DNA of 64,000 bases from Streptomyces mayonensis (lineage in GTDB: Bacteria > Actinomycetota > Actinomycetes > Streptomycetales > Streptomycetaceae). Under the pieces are notes generated by a model, which was not told where the DNA came from, searched no databases, and worked only from the letters and a program-made list of their open reading frames with translations. A program made the position numbers and the translations under genes. Shown one piece after another: positions 9,146-16,952 of this stretch; the stretch's first letter is position 1; each line of letters opens with the position of its first letter. The stretch is taken from contig NZ_JACBYP010000029.1 in NCBI RefSeq assembly GCF_018982965.1, positions 1-64,000 on the forward strand, in the 5' to 3' direction.

Positions 9146-9588
9146 TGAGCGGCCGCAGAGGACACGGCCGCAATCGAAAGCTGTCGTTGGTGGCGGTCCG
9201 CTGGCTGCTTGCACCGCGCTGGCAATGGCACATCCGCCGGCTGCAGGCCGCCCACGGGCCCACCCTGTCCTACGAGGTCGCCTGGTGCCTGGTCGCACTC
9301 GCCACCGACGTCGACAACCTGCGCTACGTACGAGGGCGCGCCCGCCCCGTACCCGGCGCGCCCCCAGGAGTGGTGGTCGATGTGTGGGCGCAGCTCGCCC
9401 CGCAGGAGCAGCAGCGGCGGCGGGCCTGGCTGGCCCGCCACCGCCGGACCCCCCTGCACCTGCTAGGAGTACCGGAGGAACTGATCGAGCTTGCAGGCCT
9501 GCACGTCATCGAGTGGGCGTTGCCACCGGACGAGCCGTCGATCTCACTGGTGGTCCAGCAACGATCCCGGCCACGGGACACCGACTGA
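9145..9588 (+). CDS. Hypothetical protein coupled to the DUF4231 gene
   Basis: A protein of 147 residues, MSGRRGHGRNRKLSLVAVRWLLAP..., rich in Arg and Trp, without signal peptide. ATG 9145 follows the DUF4231 stop in a TGATG overlap (GTG 9142 is an alternative start), so the two genes are a coupled pair. The protein has short helical segments and a C-terminal half with GVPEELIELAGLHVIEWALP. No family recognised. Its link to the membrane protein suggests a partner role. Confidence 0.6.
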   Translation: MSGRRGHGRNRKLSLVAVRWLLAPRWQWHIRRLQAAHGPTLSYEVAWCLVALATDVDNLRYVRGRARPVPGAPPGVVVDVWAQLAPQEQQRRRAWLARHRRTPLHLLGVPEELIELAGLHVIEWALPPDEPSISLVVQQRSRPRDTD

Positions 9589-9601
9589 CCAAGCGGCCGT
9601 T

Positions 9602-10036
9602 GTGCCTCTCGCAGTGGAGGACAAACGGTGGCTGGACGCCTTGGAGTGGCTGACCTTTCACCAGAACAACGACTGAGGCGACGCTTTGGGCGAGAAGGCG
9701 GCCCAGCGGCTCGTCGACGATCTGTGGATGGCCTGCCTGCTTGATGCGGACGAACTGATGAGCGCGATGGCGACACGAGGCGCTTCGGTGCGCGCTCTCA
9801 AGGGTCTGAGGCGCATCGGAGCCGCTGAACTCGAAGGCATTCACCGAGTCAGCTCGCGCCGGGTGGCGGTGATCGCGTTGGCGCCCCGCGTCACCGTGAA
9901 CAGGCCCCGGCCCCTCGGTCTTCTTGACGGCGCCGTTCTCCGGGACCGCGGCAACGACAAGGCCGGCTCTCAGCGACGGCAGACAAGAATGGCGCCCCGG
10001 CACGTGACCTCGAAGGTCCCGTGCCGGGTGATGTGA
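9602..10036 (+). pseudogene. Small reading frame split by an in-frame TGA
   Basis: Frame 2 reads MPLAVEDKRWLDALEWLTFHQNND from GTG 9602, meets TGA at 9674-9676, and continues in the same frame as GDALGEKAAQRLVDDLWMACLLDADELMSAM to a stop at 10036. The parts on both sides look protein-like up to about 9860. After that the composition decays and the frame overlaps the end of the methyltransferase gene. Either one gene was broken by a nonsense mutation, or there are two tiny genes (9602-9676 and TTG 9686 onward). No family recognised. Confidence 0.3.
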
Positions 10037-10788
10037 CGGGCGAGGATCGCGCGGGCCCGCTCGATCGTGGCCTCGAAGGGCACGCCGTGCTGGTCGGCCC
10101 ACGCCCGGTACGAGGCCATGTGCGCGACGACCGGCTCGGGCTCGCGCACCGTGATGGTGCCGGGCAGCTCCAGCGTCCGTACACGGCTGAACTCCTCGCC
10201 CAGGAAAGCCGGGGCCTTCTCCAGCGAGAAACGGGCGCTGAGCGAGATGCGGGCCGGGCCGCGTCCGGTGCCGAGGACGTCACCTGCGGCCCGTTGCCAG
10301 AGATCGTCGAGTTCAGATTTGTCGTGGTCGCTGTTGGTGGAGACGATTACGGCCCCGCCACGGGTCAGGACGCGGGACAGCTCCTTCACCGCCTGCGGGA
10401 TGTCCGGGACGTGGTACAGCATGTGGAGGGCAAGGGCGGCGTCGACGCTCGCCGTGGCGAGCGGCAGTCGGGTCGCGTCCGCCACGGCGACGGCTCCGGG
10501 CACGCCGGTAAGGATGCCCGGAGCGATGTCCAGGCCAAGCAGGTCCAGGTCGGACCGGTCCTCACGGAGCCGCCGGATGAACTTGCCGTTGCCGCAGCCG
10601 ACATCGACCACGTGGCCGCGTACATCGCTCAGCTGCTCGGCGACGATACCGGGGAGGTCGTACCGGGGCGACTGCCACTGGTAGAGCGACTGGCGGGCAG
10701 CCAGGTCCCGGTCACTGCTGTAGGCGCTCCTGGCGAGACGGCGGCGGTCGGTGACGGCGGCGTCGCGTGCGGCGGACGATTCGGTCAC
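9970..10788 (-). CDS. Class I SAM-dependent methyltransferase
   Basis: A protein of 272 residues with a Rossmann-type methyltransferase core: motif I VVDVGCGNGKF (~60-70), the acidic strand-2 end LLGLDIAP, motif II/III VAVADATRLPL, and the ALHMLYHVPD motif seen in UbiE/Methyltransf_11 proteins. The methyl acceptor cannot be read from sequence. Its start overlaps the stop of the XRE regulator by 4 bp, so both are made from one transcript. Together with the ATPase and synthetase-like genes across the divergent promoter it forms a compact group. Confidence 0.85.
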   Translation of the reverse strand: MTESSAARDAAVTDRRRLARSAYSSDRDLAARQSLYQWQSPRYDLPGIVAEQLSDVRGHVVDVGCGNGKFIRRLREDRSDLDLLGLDIAPGILTGVPGAVAVADATRLPLATASVDAALALHMLYHVPDIPQAVKELSRVLTRGGAVIVSTNSDHDKSELDDLWQRAAGDVLGTGRGPARISLSARFSLEKAPAFLGEEFSRVRTLELPGTITVREPEPVVAHMASYRAWADQHGVPFEATIERARAILARHITRHGTFEVTCRGAILVCRR

Positions 10789-12125
10789 GTCGGCGGCTCC
10801 GGTGGCTCGGTGGCAGGCGGGGCGGCGAGGACAGCCGTGTGCTGGAGCCGGTCACGTAGGTACGCGGCCTGCACGGCACCACCGTACTGCCGCTCTCCCA
10901 GTTCCCTGCCCAGAGCGGTGAGTCGGCGCACGATGCTGGCCGACATGCGTCCAGGCGGGGATGCGAGGACGAATTCGAGCATCGCCTCGGTACCGTCCAG
11001 ATCGCCCAGGAGCAGGTGGCAGCGGGCCAGATCGACATGGGCGGCGAACAGGTCGCCGACCGACTGGTCGTCGTCCTCCGCGCTGCGGTAGAGCCGGATC
11101 GCGGCGTCCGCGCTGACGATGGCCTGCTGGACGTGGTCCCGCCCGCCCACGGCCAAGTGGCTCGTCCCGGCGTACGCGAACTGCTTGGCCGATGGAAAGG
11201 TGAAGACGCCCGGCACCTCGTCGTGGCCGGACATCGCCTCTCGGGCGCGCTCCGCGTCCGCCAGGGCGGCCACCGCGCCCACCCGGTCTCCGGCTACGGC
11301 AAGTGCCCGCGACTCCAGGCTCGCCAGCCGAGCTCCGACACTGCCACGAGCTCGGTGACGACGGCCGGCCCTGGCCAGGCGCGCCGCATGCTCGTAGCGC
11401 CCCGTCCAGTAGGCGATCAAGGATTCCACCGCCCTCACCCAGGCCAGGAGCCCTTCGTGCCCGGCCGCCTCGGCACACGCCCGGGCGGCACGGGCGTGCG
11501 TGGCCGCAGAGTCGTAGTCACCCAGGTCCAGGCAGACGTGCGCCGACAGTCCGCACAAACGGGAGGCCGCGACATACAGGTCAGTGGTCTGCCGAGGACG
11601 TTGACGCCCTCGCAGCAACTGGAACACCCCGTCCCGCAACCGTTTGATCTCGACATACAGCTCCAGCAAGGGATGGCTGACGTAGGCCCGGGAGAGCCGG
11701 GCGACATCGGCCTCCAACTGCTCGACAACGAACTCGTCCGCATTGCGCTGCGCGATGAACCGGGGGAAGTCGGCCGACGCCACTGCGTCCGCCGATACGG
11801 TGCCCAGGCCGGAGCACAGAGGCACGACGGGCCACGCCGACCCCTCCTCGAAAGACCTTGGGGCGCTGCCGCCCTCGCTCCGGAGGCTCTTGCTGGCCGC
11901 CGCAGCCTGATCGAGTACCGCGACATCAACACCGAAGACGTGCGCCAAGTACTTCCGGGTGTACGGGACCGGAATACGCGCTTCGCGCTCGTAACGCCCG
12001 ATCTCTTTGCCGGTCTTGGCGGCACGTCCCTCCAGGGCGTTGTACTCGTCGGCCACCCTTTGCTGGGTCCAACCACGCCCGGCGCGCAGCCGGACGAGCA
12101 GCGCGCCGATCCCCGTATCGCTCAT
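10785..12125 (-). CDS. XRE-family helix-turn-helix regulator with TPR-like C-terminus
   Basis: A protein of 446 residues. The N-terminal ~65 residues form an XRE HTH (MSDTGIGALLVRLRAGRGWTQQ, then RYEREARIPVPYTRKYLAHVFGV). The remaining ~380 residues are Ala/Leu/Arg helices in repeated pairs (SAAFHARAARACAEAAG-like units), as in the Streptomyces regulators with TPR-type sensor regions. I chose the start at 12125 because a GAGGGG-type ribosome site precedes it; an upstream in-frame ATG at 12176 would add 17 residues. It ends in an ATGA overlap with the methyltransferase and is divergent from the HATPase gene, so it may control both directions. Confidence 0.85.
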   Translation of the reverse strand: MSDTGIGALLVRLRAGRGWTQQRVADEYNALEGRAAKTGKEIGRYEREARIPVPYTRKYLAHVFGVDVAVLDQAAAASKSLRSEGGSAPRSFEEGSAWPVVPLCSGLGTVSADAVASADFPRFIAQRNADEFVVEQLEADVARLSRAYVSHPLLELYVEIKRLRDGVFQLLRGRQRPRQTTDLYVAASRLCGLSAHVCLDLGDYDSAATHARAARACAEAAGHEGLLAWVRAVESLIAYWTGRYEHAARLARAGRRHRARGSVGARLASLESRALAVAGDRVGAVAALADAERAREAMSGHDEVPGVFTFPSAKQFAYAGTSHLAVGGRDHVQQAIVSADAAIRLYRSAEDDDQSVGDLFAAHVDLARCHLLLGDLDGTEAMLEFVLASPPGRMSASIVRRLTALGRELGERQYGGAVQAAYLRDRLQHTAVLAAPPATEPPEPPT

Positions 12126-12229
12126 CCCCTCACCCCGGAGTATGCGAACTCTGGCCCCCATGGTGGCCCCCTGCATGGCCCCCGCGCCGGCTCCCGACCC
12201 GAACGAGCTACAGCGGTTGGCTGTTGCTC

Positions 12230-12691
12230 ATGCCCAGCACACTGCCCAACGAGCCGGACGCCGTCGCACCGGACCAAGCCCTCGACCACACCGTCGAGCT
12301 CGACACGATGATGTTCGACCGGTGCCGGAGCACCCCAGGCGCTGCCCGTTCCTTCGTCGCCGGGATTCTTGCCCGATGGGGTCGGACCGAACGCCTTGAC
12401 GACATCCAGCTGTGCGTCTCCGAGCTCGCCACCAACGCCCTCCTTCACGGCGCGCCTGCGGGCGGCCAGATCCTCGTACGCGTCGAGCTGCGGGCCACCG
12501 TCCTGCGTATCGAGGTCCACGACGGCGGAAGCGGCACGCCCTTCAGGCGGGAGCCACGGGTCTTCGCCGACGGCGGCCGCGGTCTGCATCTGGTGTCCGC
12601 AGTCTCCGATCACTGGGGCGTGACGGGCCGCCAGGGCCCTGGCAAGTGCGTCTGGGCCGCCTTTCACCACAACGCGGTTCCCGCACGCTGA
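12230..12691 (+). CDS. Anti-sigma-factor-type ATP-binding protein
   Basis: A protein of 153 residues with a stand-alone GHKL ATPase fold: N-box CVSELATNALLHG, followed by VHDGGSGTP (D-box) and GGRGLHLVSAVSDHWG (G-box). Such small HATPase_c_2 proteins of Streptomyces are related to SpoIIAB/RsbW and are often encoded beside XRE-family regulators, as here. The start is set at ATG 12230; TTG 12224 is possible. Divergent from the XRE gene and 92 bp before the synthetase-like gene, so likely co-transcribed with it. Confidence 0.8.
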   Translation: MPSTLPNEPDAVAPDQALDHTVELDTMMFDRCRSTPGAARSFVAGILARWGRTERLDDIQLCVSELATNALLHGAPAGGQILVRVELRATVLRIEVHDGGSGTPFRREPRVFADGGRGLHLVSAVSDHWGVTGRQGPGKCVWAAFHHNAVPAR

Positions 12692-12783
12692 CGCTGCCCC
12701 CACAGGCTCCCCGTCCTCATCGACCGCGCCCGAACGAACGCCTCTCACCCGTGCATCCCTGATCACCCCAGGGGGGACATCCC

Positions 12784-14253
12784 GTGACAGTCTGCCCCGT
12801 CTCGCCGAACACCGTGCTGGCCAACGCCCTCCACCACGCCGAGGACATCCTGACCCCCCGCATCCTGGCCGCCTCACCCGAGCGGGTCGTGCTGGTCGTA
12901 GGCGCCCAGATCAACGGCGTCCCACACGTCGGCACATCCCTCGTGCAATCCCTGGCCTTCGCCATGGCTGCCCGCCTGCGCGACCGCTTCGCCATCCCCA
13001 CCGAAGTCCTGTTCAGCGCCCTCGACAACGCCCCCTACGAGTTGACCACCGACCCGGCGAGCGGCCACCGCTATCAGCGCGCTTACGCCCAAGCCCTCGG
13101 CCACGAGGCCCTGGCCGATCTCGTCACCGGCCTCTACCAACCTCTGTTCACCGCACTTTCCCGGCATCTGAAGATCCCCCACCGGGTCGAGACCTACAGC
13201 CGTCAGCAGGCCGACGAGCACTTTCGCCGCACCTGGCTGCGTCTCCAGTCCCGCCTGGACGCCGCCCGCTGGTGGCTCGCCCCCTCCACTGGCATCCCGC
13301 ATCTACGCGTCCCCTGCCCGGCCCCCGGCTGCGGCTGGGCCGAGAAGGACGCCGAACGCACCCAGGTCCATCTCATCGACCGCGAGACCGCACGCATCAC
13401 TGCCGTTTGTCTCCACCACGGCTCGTATGAAGCCACCCTCACGCCAGCCGGAGATGCCTATCTCGATCTGGCCACCCTCTACCGCAACGCAGTCAAAGAA
13501 CTGGCCCTGTCGGATCCTCACGGCACACTCCACGTCATGGTCAAGGGCGGGGACTGGGTCTTCGGCTCCCACCTGGTCGACGAAGCACTCCAGTCCGTCG
13601 GCCTCACACGGTCCCAACTCCCCGCCCGCCTGTTCTGCCCGCAAGTCGTTACCGACACAGGAGCCAAGCTGTCCAAGTCACTCATCCGCGAGGGCCGCGC
13701 CCTCTTGCCCGAAGGAGCCACCAACTGGATGCTCGACACTCGGCAGTGGCCCGGCACCACGACGGAGTACGCCGAGCAGCTGTTGTGCCTGACGGACACC
13801 CTGTTGTCCGACCCCCGGCACTTCTTCCGCTCGTACTCGGCCTCCGAGATCGGCCGCATGATGACCGCACCAGCCCGCCAGGAGCGTTCCCAGTCCATGA
13901 ACGACACCACCGACCGCGTCCATGAGCTCCACCTCTATCGCGAGTACTTCGACCTGGTGGCGGCGGGCGCCAAGACCATCGAGGTGCGGGTGAAGCACCC
14001 GCACCTCGCCGACCTCGCCGCAGGCGACACCATTCGTTTCCGCGTCAAGGGCACGGACGAGACCTGTGAAGTCAAGGTCGAGCGGGTCACCGAGTATCCC
14101 GACTTCGAAGCACTGCTCGACAGCGAAGGGCCTGCCAACGTCAATCCGACCACCACTCGCGACCGGCAACTGGCCAACATTCGCGCCATCTACCCGCCCG
14201 AGAAGGAGGCCCTCGGGGCCCTCGCCATCCAGATGCAACGCGGTCCTGCGTGA
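12784..14253 (+). CDS. Class I aminoacyl-tRNA-synthetase-like protein fused to an ASCH domain
   Basis: A protein of 489 residues from a GTG start behind a strong GGGGGG ribosome site. Residues ~30-340 look like a class I synthetase catalytic domain of the LysRS-I kind. A HIGH-like motif is in GAQINGVPHVGTSLV (40-54), a cysteine pair plus CLHHG (C178, C183, C209) suggests a metal knuckle, and KLSKS (295-299) stands in the KMSKS position. No helical anticodon-binding domain follows. Instead residues ~380-485 form an ASCH domain: YFDLVAAGAKTIEVRV, and a C-terminal LANIRAIYPPEKEALG that resembles the E. coli YqfB C-terminus as I recall it. An internal ATG (codon 372) precedes the ASCH domain. I infer an activity on amino acids, nucleosides or RNA rather than ordinary tRNA charging. 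Substrate unknown. Confidence 0.75.
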   Translation: MTVCPVSPNTVLANALHHAEDILTPRILAASPERVVLVVGAQINGVPHVGTSLVQSLAFAMAARLRDRFAIPTEVLFSALDNAPYELTTDPASGHRYQRAYAQALGHEALADLVTGLYQPLFTALSRHLKIPHRVETYSRQQADEHFRRTWLRLQSRLDAARWWLAPSTGIPHLRVPCPAPGCGWAEKDAERTQVHLIDRETARITAVCLHHGSYEATLTPAGDAYLDLATLYRNAVKELALSDPHGTLHVMVKGGDWVFGSHLVDEALQSVGLTRSQLPARLFCPQVVTDTGAKLSKSLIREGRALLPEGATNWMLDTRQWPGTTTEYAEQLLCLTDTLLSDPRHFFRSYSASEIGRMMTAPARQERSQSMNDTTDRVHELHLYREYFDLVAAGAKTIEVRVKHPHLADLAAGDTIRFRVKGTDETCEVKVERVTEYPDFEALLDSEGPANVNPTTTRDRQLANIRAIYPPEKEALGALAIQMQRGPA

Positions 14254-14319
14254 TGCGACCGTCGCAATGGGCCGAATTCGAGATGCCTGGGCGAGGACCG
14301 ATCGAGTAGCGTGCCCGCC

Positions 14320-14385
14320 ATGTCGAGTCCTGAGTCGGACAGGGTGGGGGCTTCCGGTCACGCCGTCGGCCCCCTCAACCGCTGA
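14320..14385 (+). CDS. Possible leader peptide of the chloramphenicol exporter gene
   Basis: A 21-codon frame, MSSPESDRVGASGHAVGPLNR, begins 177 bp upstream of the exporter ATG. It lies where cmlA/cmx-type genes carry leader peptides whose stalled translation opens the downstream ribosome site. No good ribosome site is visible for it, so it may be a chance frame. Confidence 0.35.
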   Translation: MSSPESDRVGASGHAVGPLNR

Positions 14386-14496
14386 GCCCGTAGTCCTGTC
14401 GTCGCGCCGCTTTCCGCGGCGGGACGGGCGTGCGCCCGGGGCCGGCCGCGGTGACGAGATGACTTCACGTGCCTCTCCTCATCTCGGAGCCACTCG
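14386..14496 (+). promoter_or_regulatory. Candidate attenuator hairpins before the exporter gene
   Basis: The leader region contains a G+C-rich hairpin around CGCCGC/GCGGCG (14405-14423). It also has an inverted repeat with arms CGAGATGA (14455-14462) and TCATCTCG (14479-14486), the second ending on the first base of the GGAG ribosome site (14486-14489) of the ATG at 14497. A structure that occludes the ribosome site fits drug-dependent translational attenuation known for this exporter family. The fold itself is inferred. Confidence 0.45.
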
Positions 14497-15675
14497 ATGC
14501 CTCTCCCGCTGTACCTGCTTGCCATGGCCTCCTTCGCCATGGGCACCTCGGAGTTCATGCTCGCCGGCCTCCTGCCGGACATCGCCTCGGATCTTGACGT
14601 CACCGTCGGGACAACAGGCATCCTCACCTCGGCCTTCGCGCTCGGCATGGTTGTCGGTGCTCCCTTGGTGGCCGCGTTCGCCCGTAACTGGTCGAGGCGC
14701 CCGAGCCTTCTCGGATCCGTCCTCGTGTTCGCGGCAGCCCATGCCGTGGGGGCCGTCACCACGAGCTTCCCCGTCCTGCTCGCCGCCCGGATCGTCGCCG
14801 CGCTCGCGAACGCGGGGTTCCTCGCCGTTGCACTGACGGCTGCGGCCGCGCTGGTCCCGACCGACAAGAAGGGACGCGCCCTGGGCGTGCTGCTGTCAGG
14901 CACGACGTTGGCCATGATCGCCGGCGTACCGGGCGGGTCGGTTCTCGGCACCGTGTTCGGCTGGCGGGCCACTTTCTGGGCTGTCGCCGCTCTCTGCCTG
15001 CCTGTGGCTCTCGGCATCCTGGAGGGGATCCCAGCAGGACACGGCGAGGAGGGAGCAACTGACAGGCCGGCGCTGCGAGCGGAGCTCGCCCAGCTCGCCG
15101 GGGTGCGCTTGATCCTCATGATGCTGCTCGGAGCACTGGTGAACGCGGCAACCCTGGGAAGCCTCACTTTCCTGGCTCCCGTGGTGACAGACGGTGCCGG
15201 GCTGGGAGAGTTGTGGATCTCCGTCGTCCTGGTGCTCTTCGGGGCCGGTTCCTTCGTAGGCGTCACCGTCGCCGGACGGCTGTCCGACCGGCATCCCGGC
15301 CCGGTCGTCGCGGTCGGCGGTCCGTTGCTGCTCATCGGCTGGCCGGCCACGGCCCTGCTGGCCACTGAACCGGTGGCCCTGTTCGTGCTCGTGTTCGTGC
15401 AGGGCGCGCTCTCGTTCGCCCTGGGCAGCACGCTGATCGCGCGGGTCCTCTACGAGGCCGCGGGAGCCCCCGGCATGGCCGGCTCGTATGCGACCGCGGC
15501 GCTCAACGCGGGCGCCGCCGTCGGCCCCGTCATCGCCGCGGCCACGCTCGGTACGAGGGCCGGGGTCCTCGGGCCGCTGTGGGCGAGTGGACTCCTCGTG
15601 GCGGTCGCACTGCTCATCGCGTTGTCCCTCCTCACCAGCGTCACGGAAGGCCGGAGAACCGAAGCCCTTCGGTGA
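14497..15675 (+). CDS. cmlR: CmlR/Cmx-type chloramphenicol efflux MFS transporter
   Basis: A protein of 392 residues with 12 hydrophobic helices. Strong similarity, as I recall them, to Streptomyces CmlR and corynebacterial Cmx: the start MPLPLYLLAMASFAMGTSEF, the ALANAGFLAVALTAAAALVP stretch, LLSGTT, VPGGS and the C-terminal LYEAAGAPGMAGSYATAALN block. It acts as a drug:H+ antiporter of the DHA1 type that pumps chloramphenicol out. It stands alone after the synthetase-like gene; the leader region upstream suggests inducibility. In S. coelicolor I recall cmlR in a chromosome arm, so a core location suggests transfer into this island. Confidence 0.88.
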   Translation: MPLPLYLLAMASFAMGTSEFMLAGLLPDIASDLDVTVGTTGILTSAFALGMVVGAPLVAAFARNWSRRPSLLGSVLVFAAAHAVGAVTTSFPVLLAARIVAALANAGFLAVALTAAAALVPTDKKGRALGVLLSGTTLAMIAGVPGGSVLGTVFGWRATFWAVAALCLPVALGILEGIPAGHGEEGATDRPALRAELAQLAGVRLILMMLLGALVNAATLGSLTFLAPVVTDGAGLGELWISVVLVLFGAGSFVGVTVAGRLSDRHPGPVVAVGGPLLLIGWPATALLATEPVALFVLVFVQGALSFALGSTLIARVLYEAAGAPGMAGSYATAALNAGAAVGPVIAAATLGTRAGVLGPLWASGLLVAVALLIALSLLTSVTEGRRTEALR

Positions 15676-15810
15676 CTCGTGGGGAACGCGTTGTTCGGCG
15701 CACGGATCTCTTGCCCTCGGGTGATGCGAGCCCATGCGTCGTCGTAGGAGTCGAGCCGTCGCCCTGGCCTCGGGGACCGTCGCACGGCGGCCTCGGGCGA
15801 CCAGGCCCGG

Positions 15811-16788
15811 TCAGTTCTCCGGGCCCTCGGCCGACATGCCGTGCACCGCCGGGACCGTGCCCAGGCGGCCCTTCTGGAAGTCCTCGAAGGCCTGCTGGAG
15901 TTCGTCGCGGGTGTTCATGACGAACGGGCCGTAGTGGGCCATGGGCTCGCGGATGGGCCGGCCGCCGAGGAGCACGACCTCCAGGTCCGGGGTGTTCGAG
16001 TCCTGCTGCTCGTCCGCGCGGACGGTCAGCGAACCGCCGGCGCCGAAGACCGCCGTCTGCCCGAGGTGGACCGGCCGCCGCTCGGCGCCCACGGAGCCGC
16101 GCCCGGCCATGACGTACGCCAGGCCGTTGAAGTCCTCCCGCCACGGCAGCGTGACCTCGGCGCCCGGCGCCAGCGTCGCGTGGACCATCGTGATCGGGGT
16201 GTGCGTGGCGCCGGGGCCCTCGTGCCCGTCCAGCCCGCCGGCGATGACGCGGAGCAGCGCGCCGCCGTCGGGGGAGGTGAGCAGCTGGACGGAGCCACTG
16301 CGGATGTCCTGGTACCTCGGGGCCATCATCTTGTCCTTGGCCGGCAGGTTCACCCACAGCTGGAGGCCGTGGAAGAGGCCGCCGGACATCACCAGCTGCT
16401 CCGGCGGCGCCTCGATGTGCAGCAGTCCGGAGCCCGCCGTCATCCACTGGGTGTCGCCGTTGGTGATGGTGCCGCCACCGCCGTGGCTGTCCTGGTGGTC
16501 GAAGATCCCGTCGATGATGTAGGTGACGGTCTCGAAGCCGCGGTGCGGGTGCCAGGGCGTGCCCTTGGGCTCCCCGGGCGCGTACTCCACCTCACCCATC
16601 TGGTCCATCATGATGAACGGGTCGAGATGGCGGTAGTTGATCCCGGCGAACGCGCGGCGCACCGGGAAGCCCTCGCCCTCGAAACCGCTGGGAGCGGTCG
16701 TGACGGTGAGCACGGGACGTGCGACGGCGTCGGCGGGTGCGGATACGCGGGGCAGCGTCAACGGGTTCTCGACGGTCACGGCAGGCAT
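15811..16788 (-). CDS. Pirin family protein
   Basis: Cupin-fold protein of 325 residues. The N-terminal pirin domain carries the metal ligands in HPHRGFETVTYIIDG and the second pair within GSGLLHIEAPPE (H and E). A C-terminal pirin_C domain follows (~190-300). Bacterial pirins act as quercetin dioxygenases or redox-responsive metabolic regulators; which applies here is unknown. ATG 16786-16788 is preceded by GAGGAGG. A palindromic box lies 34-49 bp upstream. Monocistronic by its spacing. Confidence 0.92.
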   Translation of the reverse strand: MPAVTVENPLTLPRVSAPADAVARPVLTVTTAPSGFEGEGFPVRRAFAGINYRHLDPFIMMDQMGEVEYAPGEPKGTPWHPHRGFETVTYIIDGIFDHQDSHGGGGTITNGDTQWMTAGSGLLHIEAPPEQLVMSGGLFHGLQLWVNLPAKDKMMAPRYQDIRSGSVQLLTSPDGGALLRVIAGGLDGHEGPGATHTPITMVHATLAPGAEVTLPWREDFNGLAYVMAGRGSVGAERRPVHLGQTAVFGAGGSLTVRADEQQDSNTPDLEVVLLGGRPIREPMAHYGPFVMNTRDELQQAFEDFQKGRLGTVPAVHGMSAEGPEN

Positions 16789-16821
16789 GTCGACCTCCTC
16801 GGGCGGCGTGCGCCCCACTTT

Positions 16822-16837
16822 AGTTGAGCATTGAACT
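16822..16837. promoter_or_regulatory. Candidate operator before the pirin gene
   Basis: The sequence AGTTGAGCATTGAACT is an imperfect palindrome (AGTT-N8-AACT with two further matched positions) located 34-49 bp before the pirin ATG, where it would overlap a promoter. It looks like a MarR/HxlR-type site, but no regulator is adjacent. Confidence 0.35.
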
Positions 16838-16860
16838 TCTTGCCACCTCAAACCGAGAAA

Positions 16861-16884
16861 GCCCGGAGGGCATTCCCTCCGGGC
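16861..16884 (-). terminator. Intrinsic terminator of the SseB-like gene
   Basis: Perfect 10-bp arms GCCCGGAGGG (16861-16870) and CCCTCCGGGC (16875-16884) with a 4-nt loop lie about 70 bp past the stop of the SseB-like gene. On the minus strand a short T-run follows. Confidence 0.75.
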
Positions 16885-16952
16885 CTGTCGGACACTCGCA
16901 CGCCGGCCGCACGCCGCACGCCTGCCGCATGCCGCCTGCCGAGCAGGGGCGT

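Noticed and set aside
10785-12176. Start of the XRE regulator at 12176
   Set aside because: The additional 17 residues are Arg/Gly-rich with no HTH content and a better ribosome site precedes 12125.
7151-14253. Integrated phage or conjugative element
   Set aside because: No integrase, replication, transfer or structural genes and no attachment repeat next to the only tRNA, which is 48 kb away.
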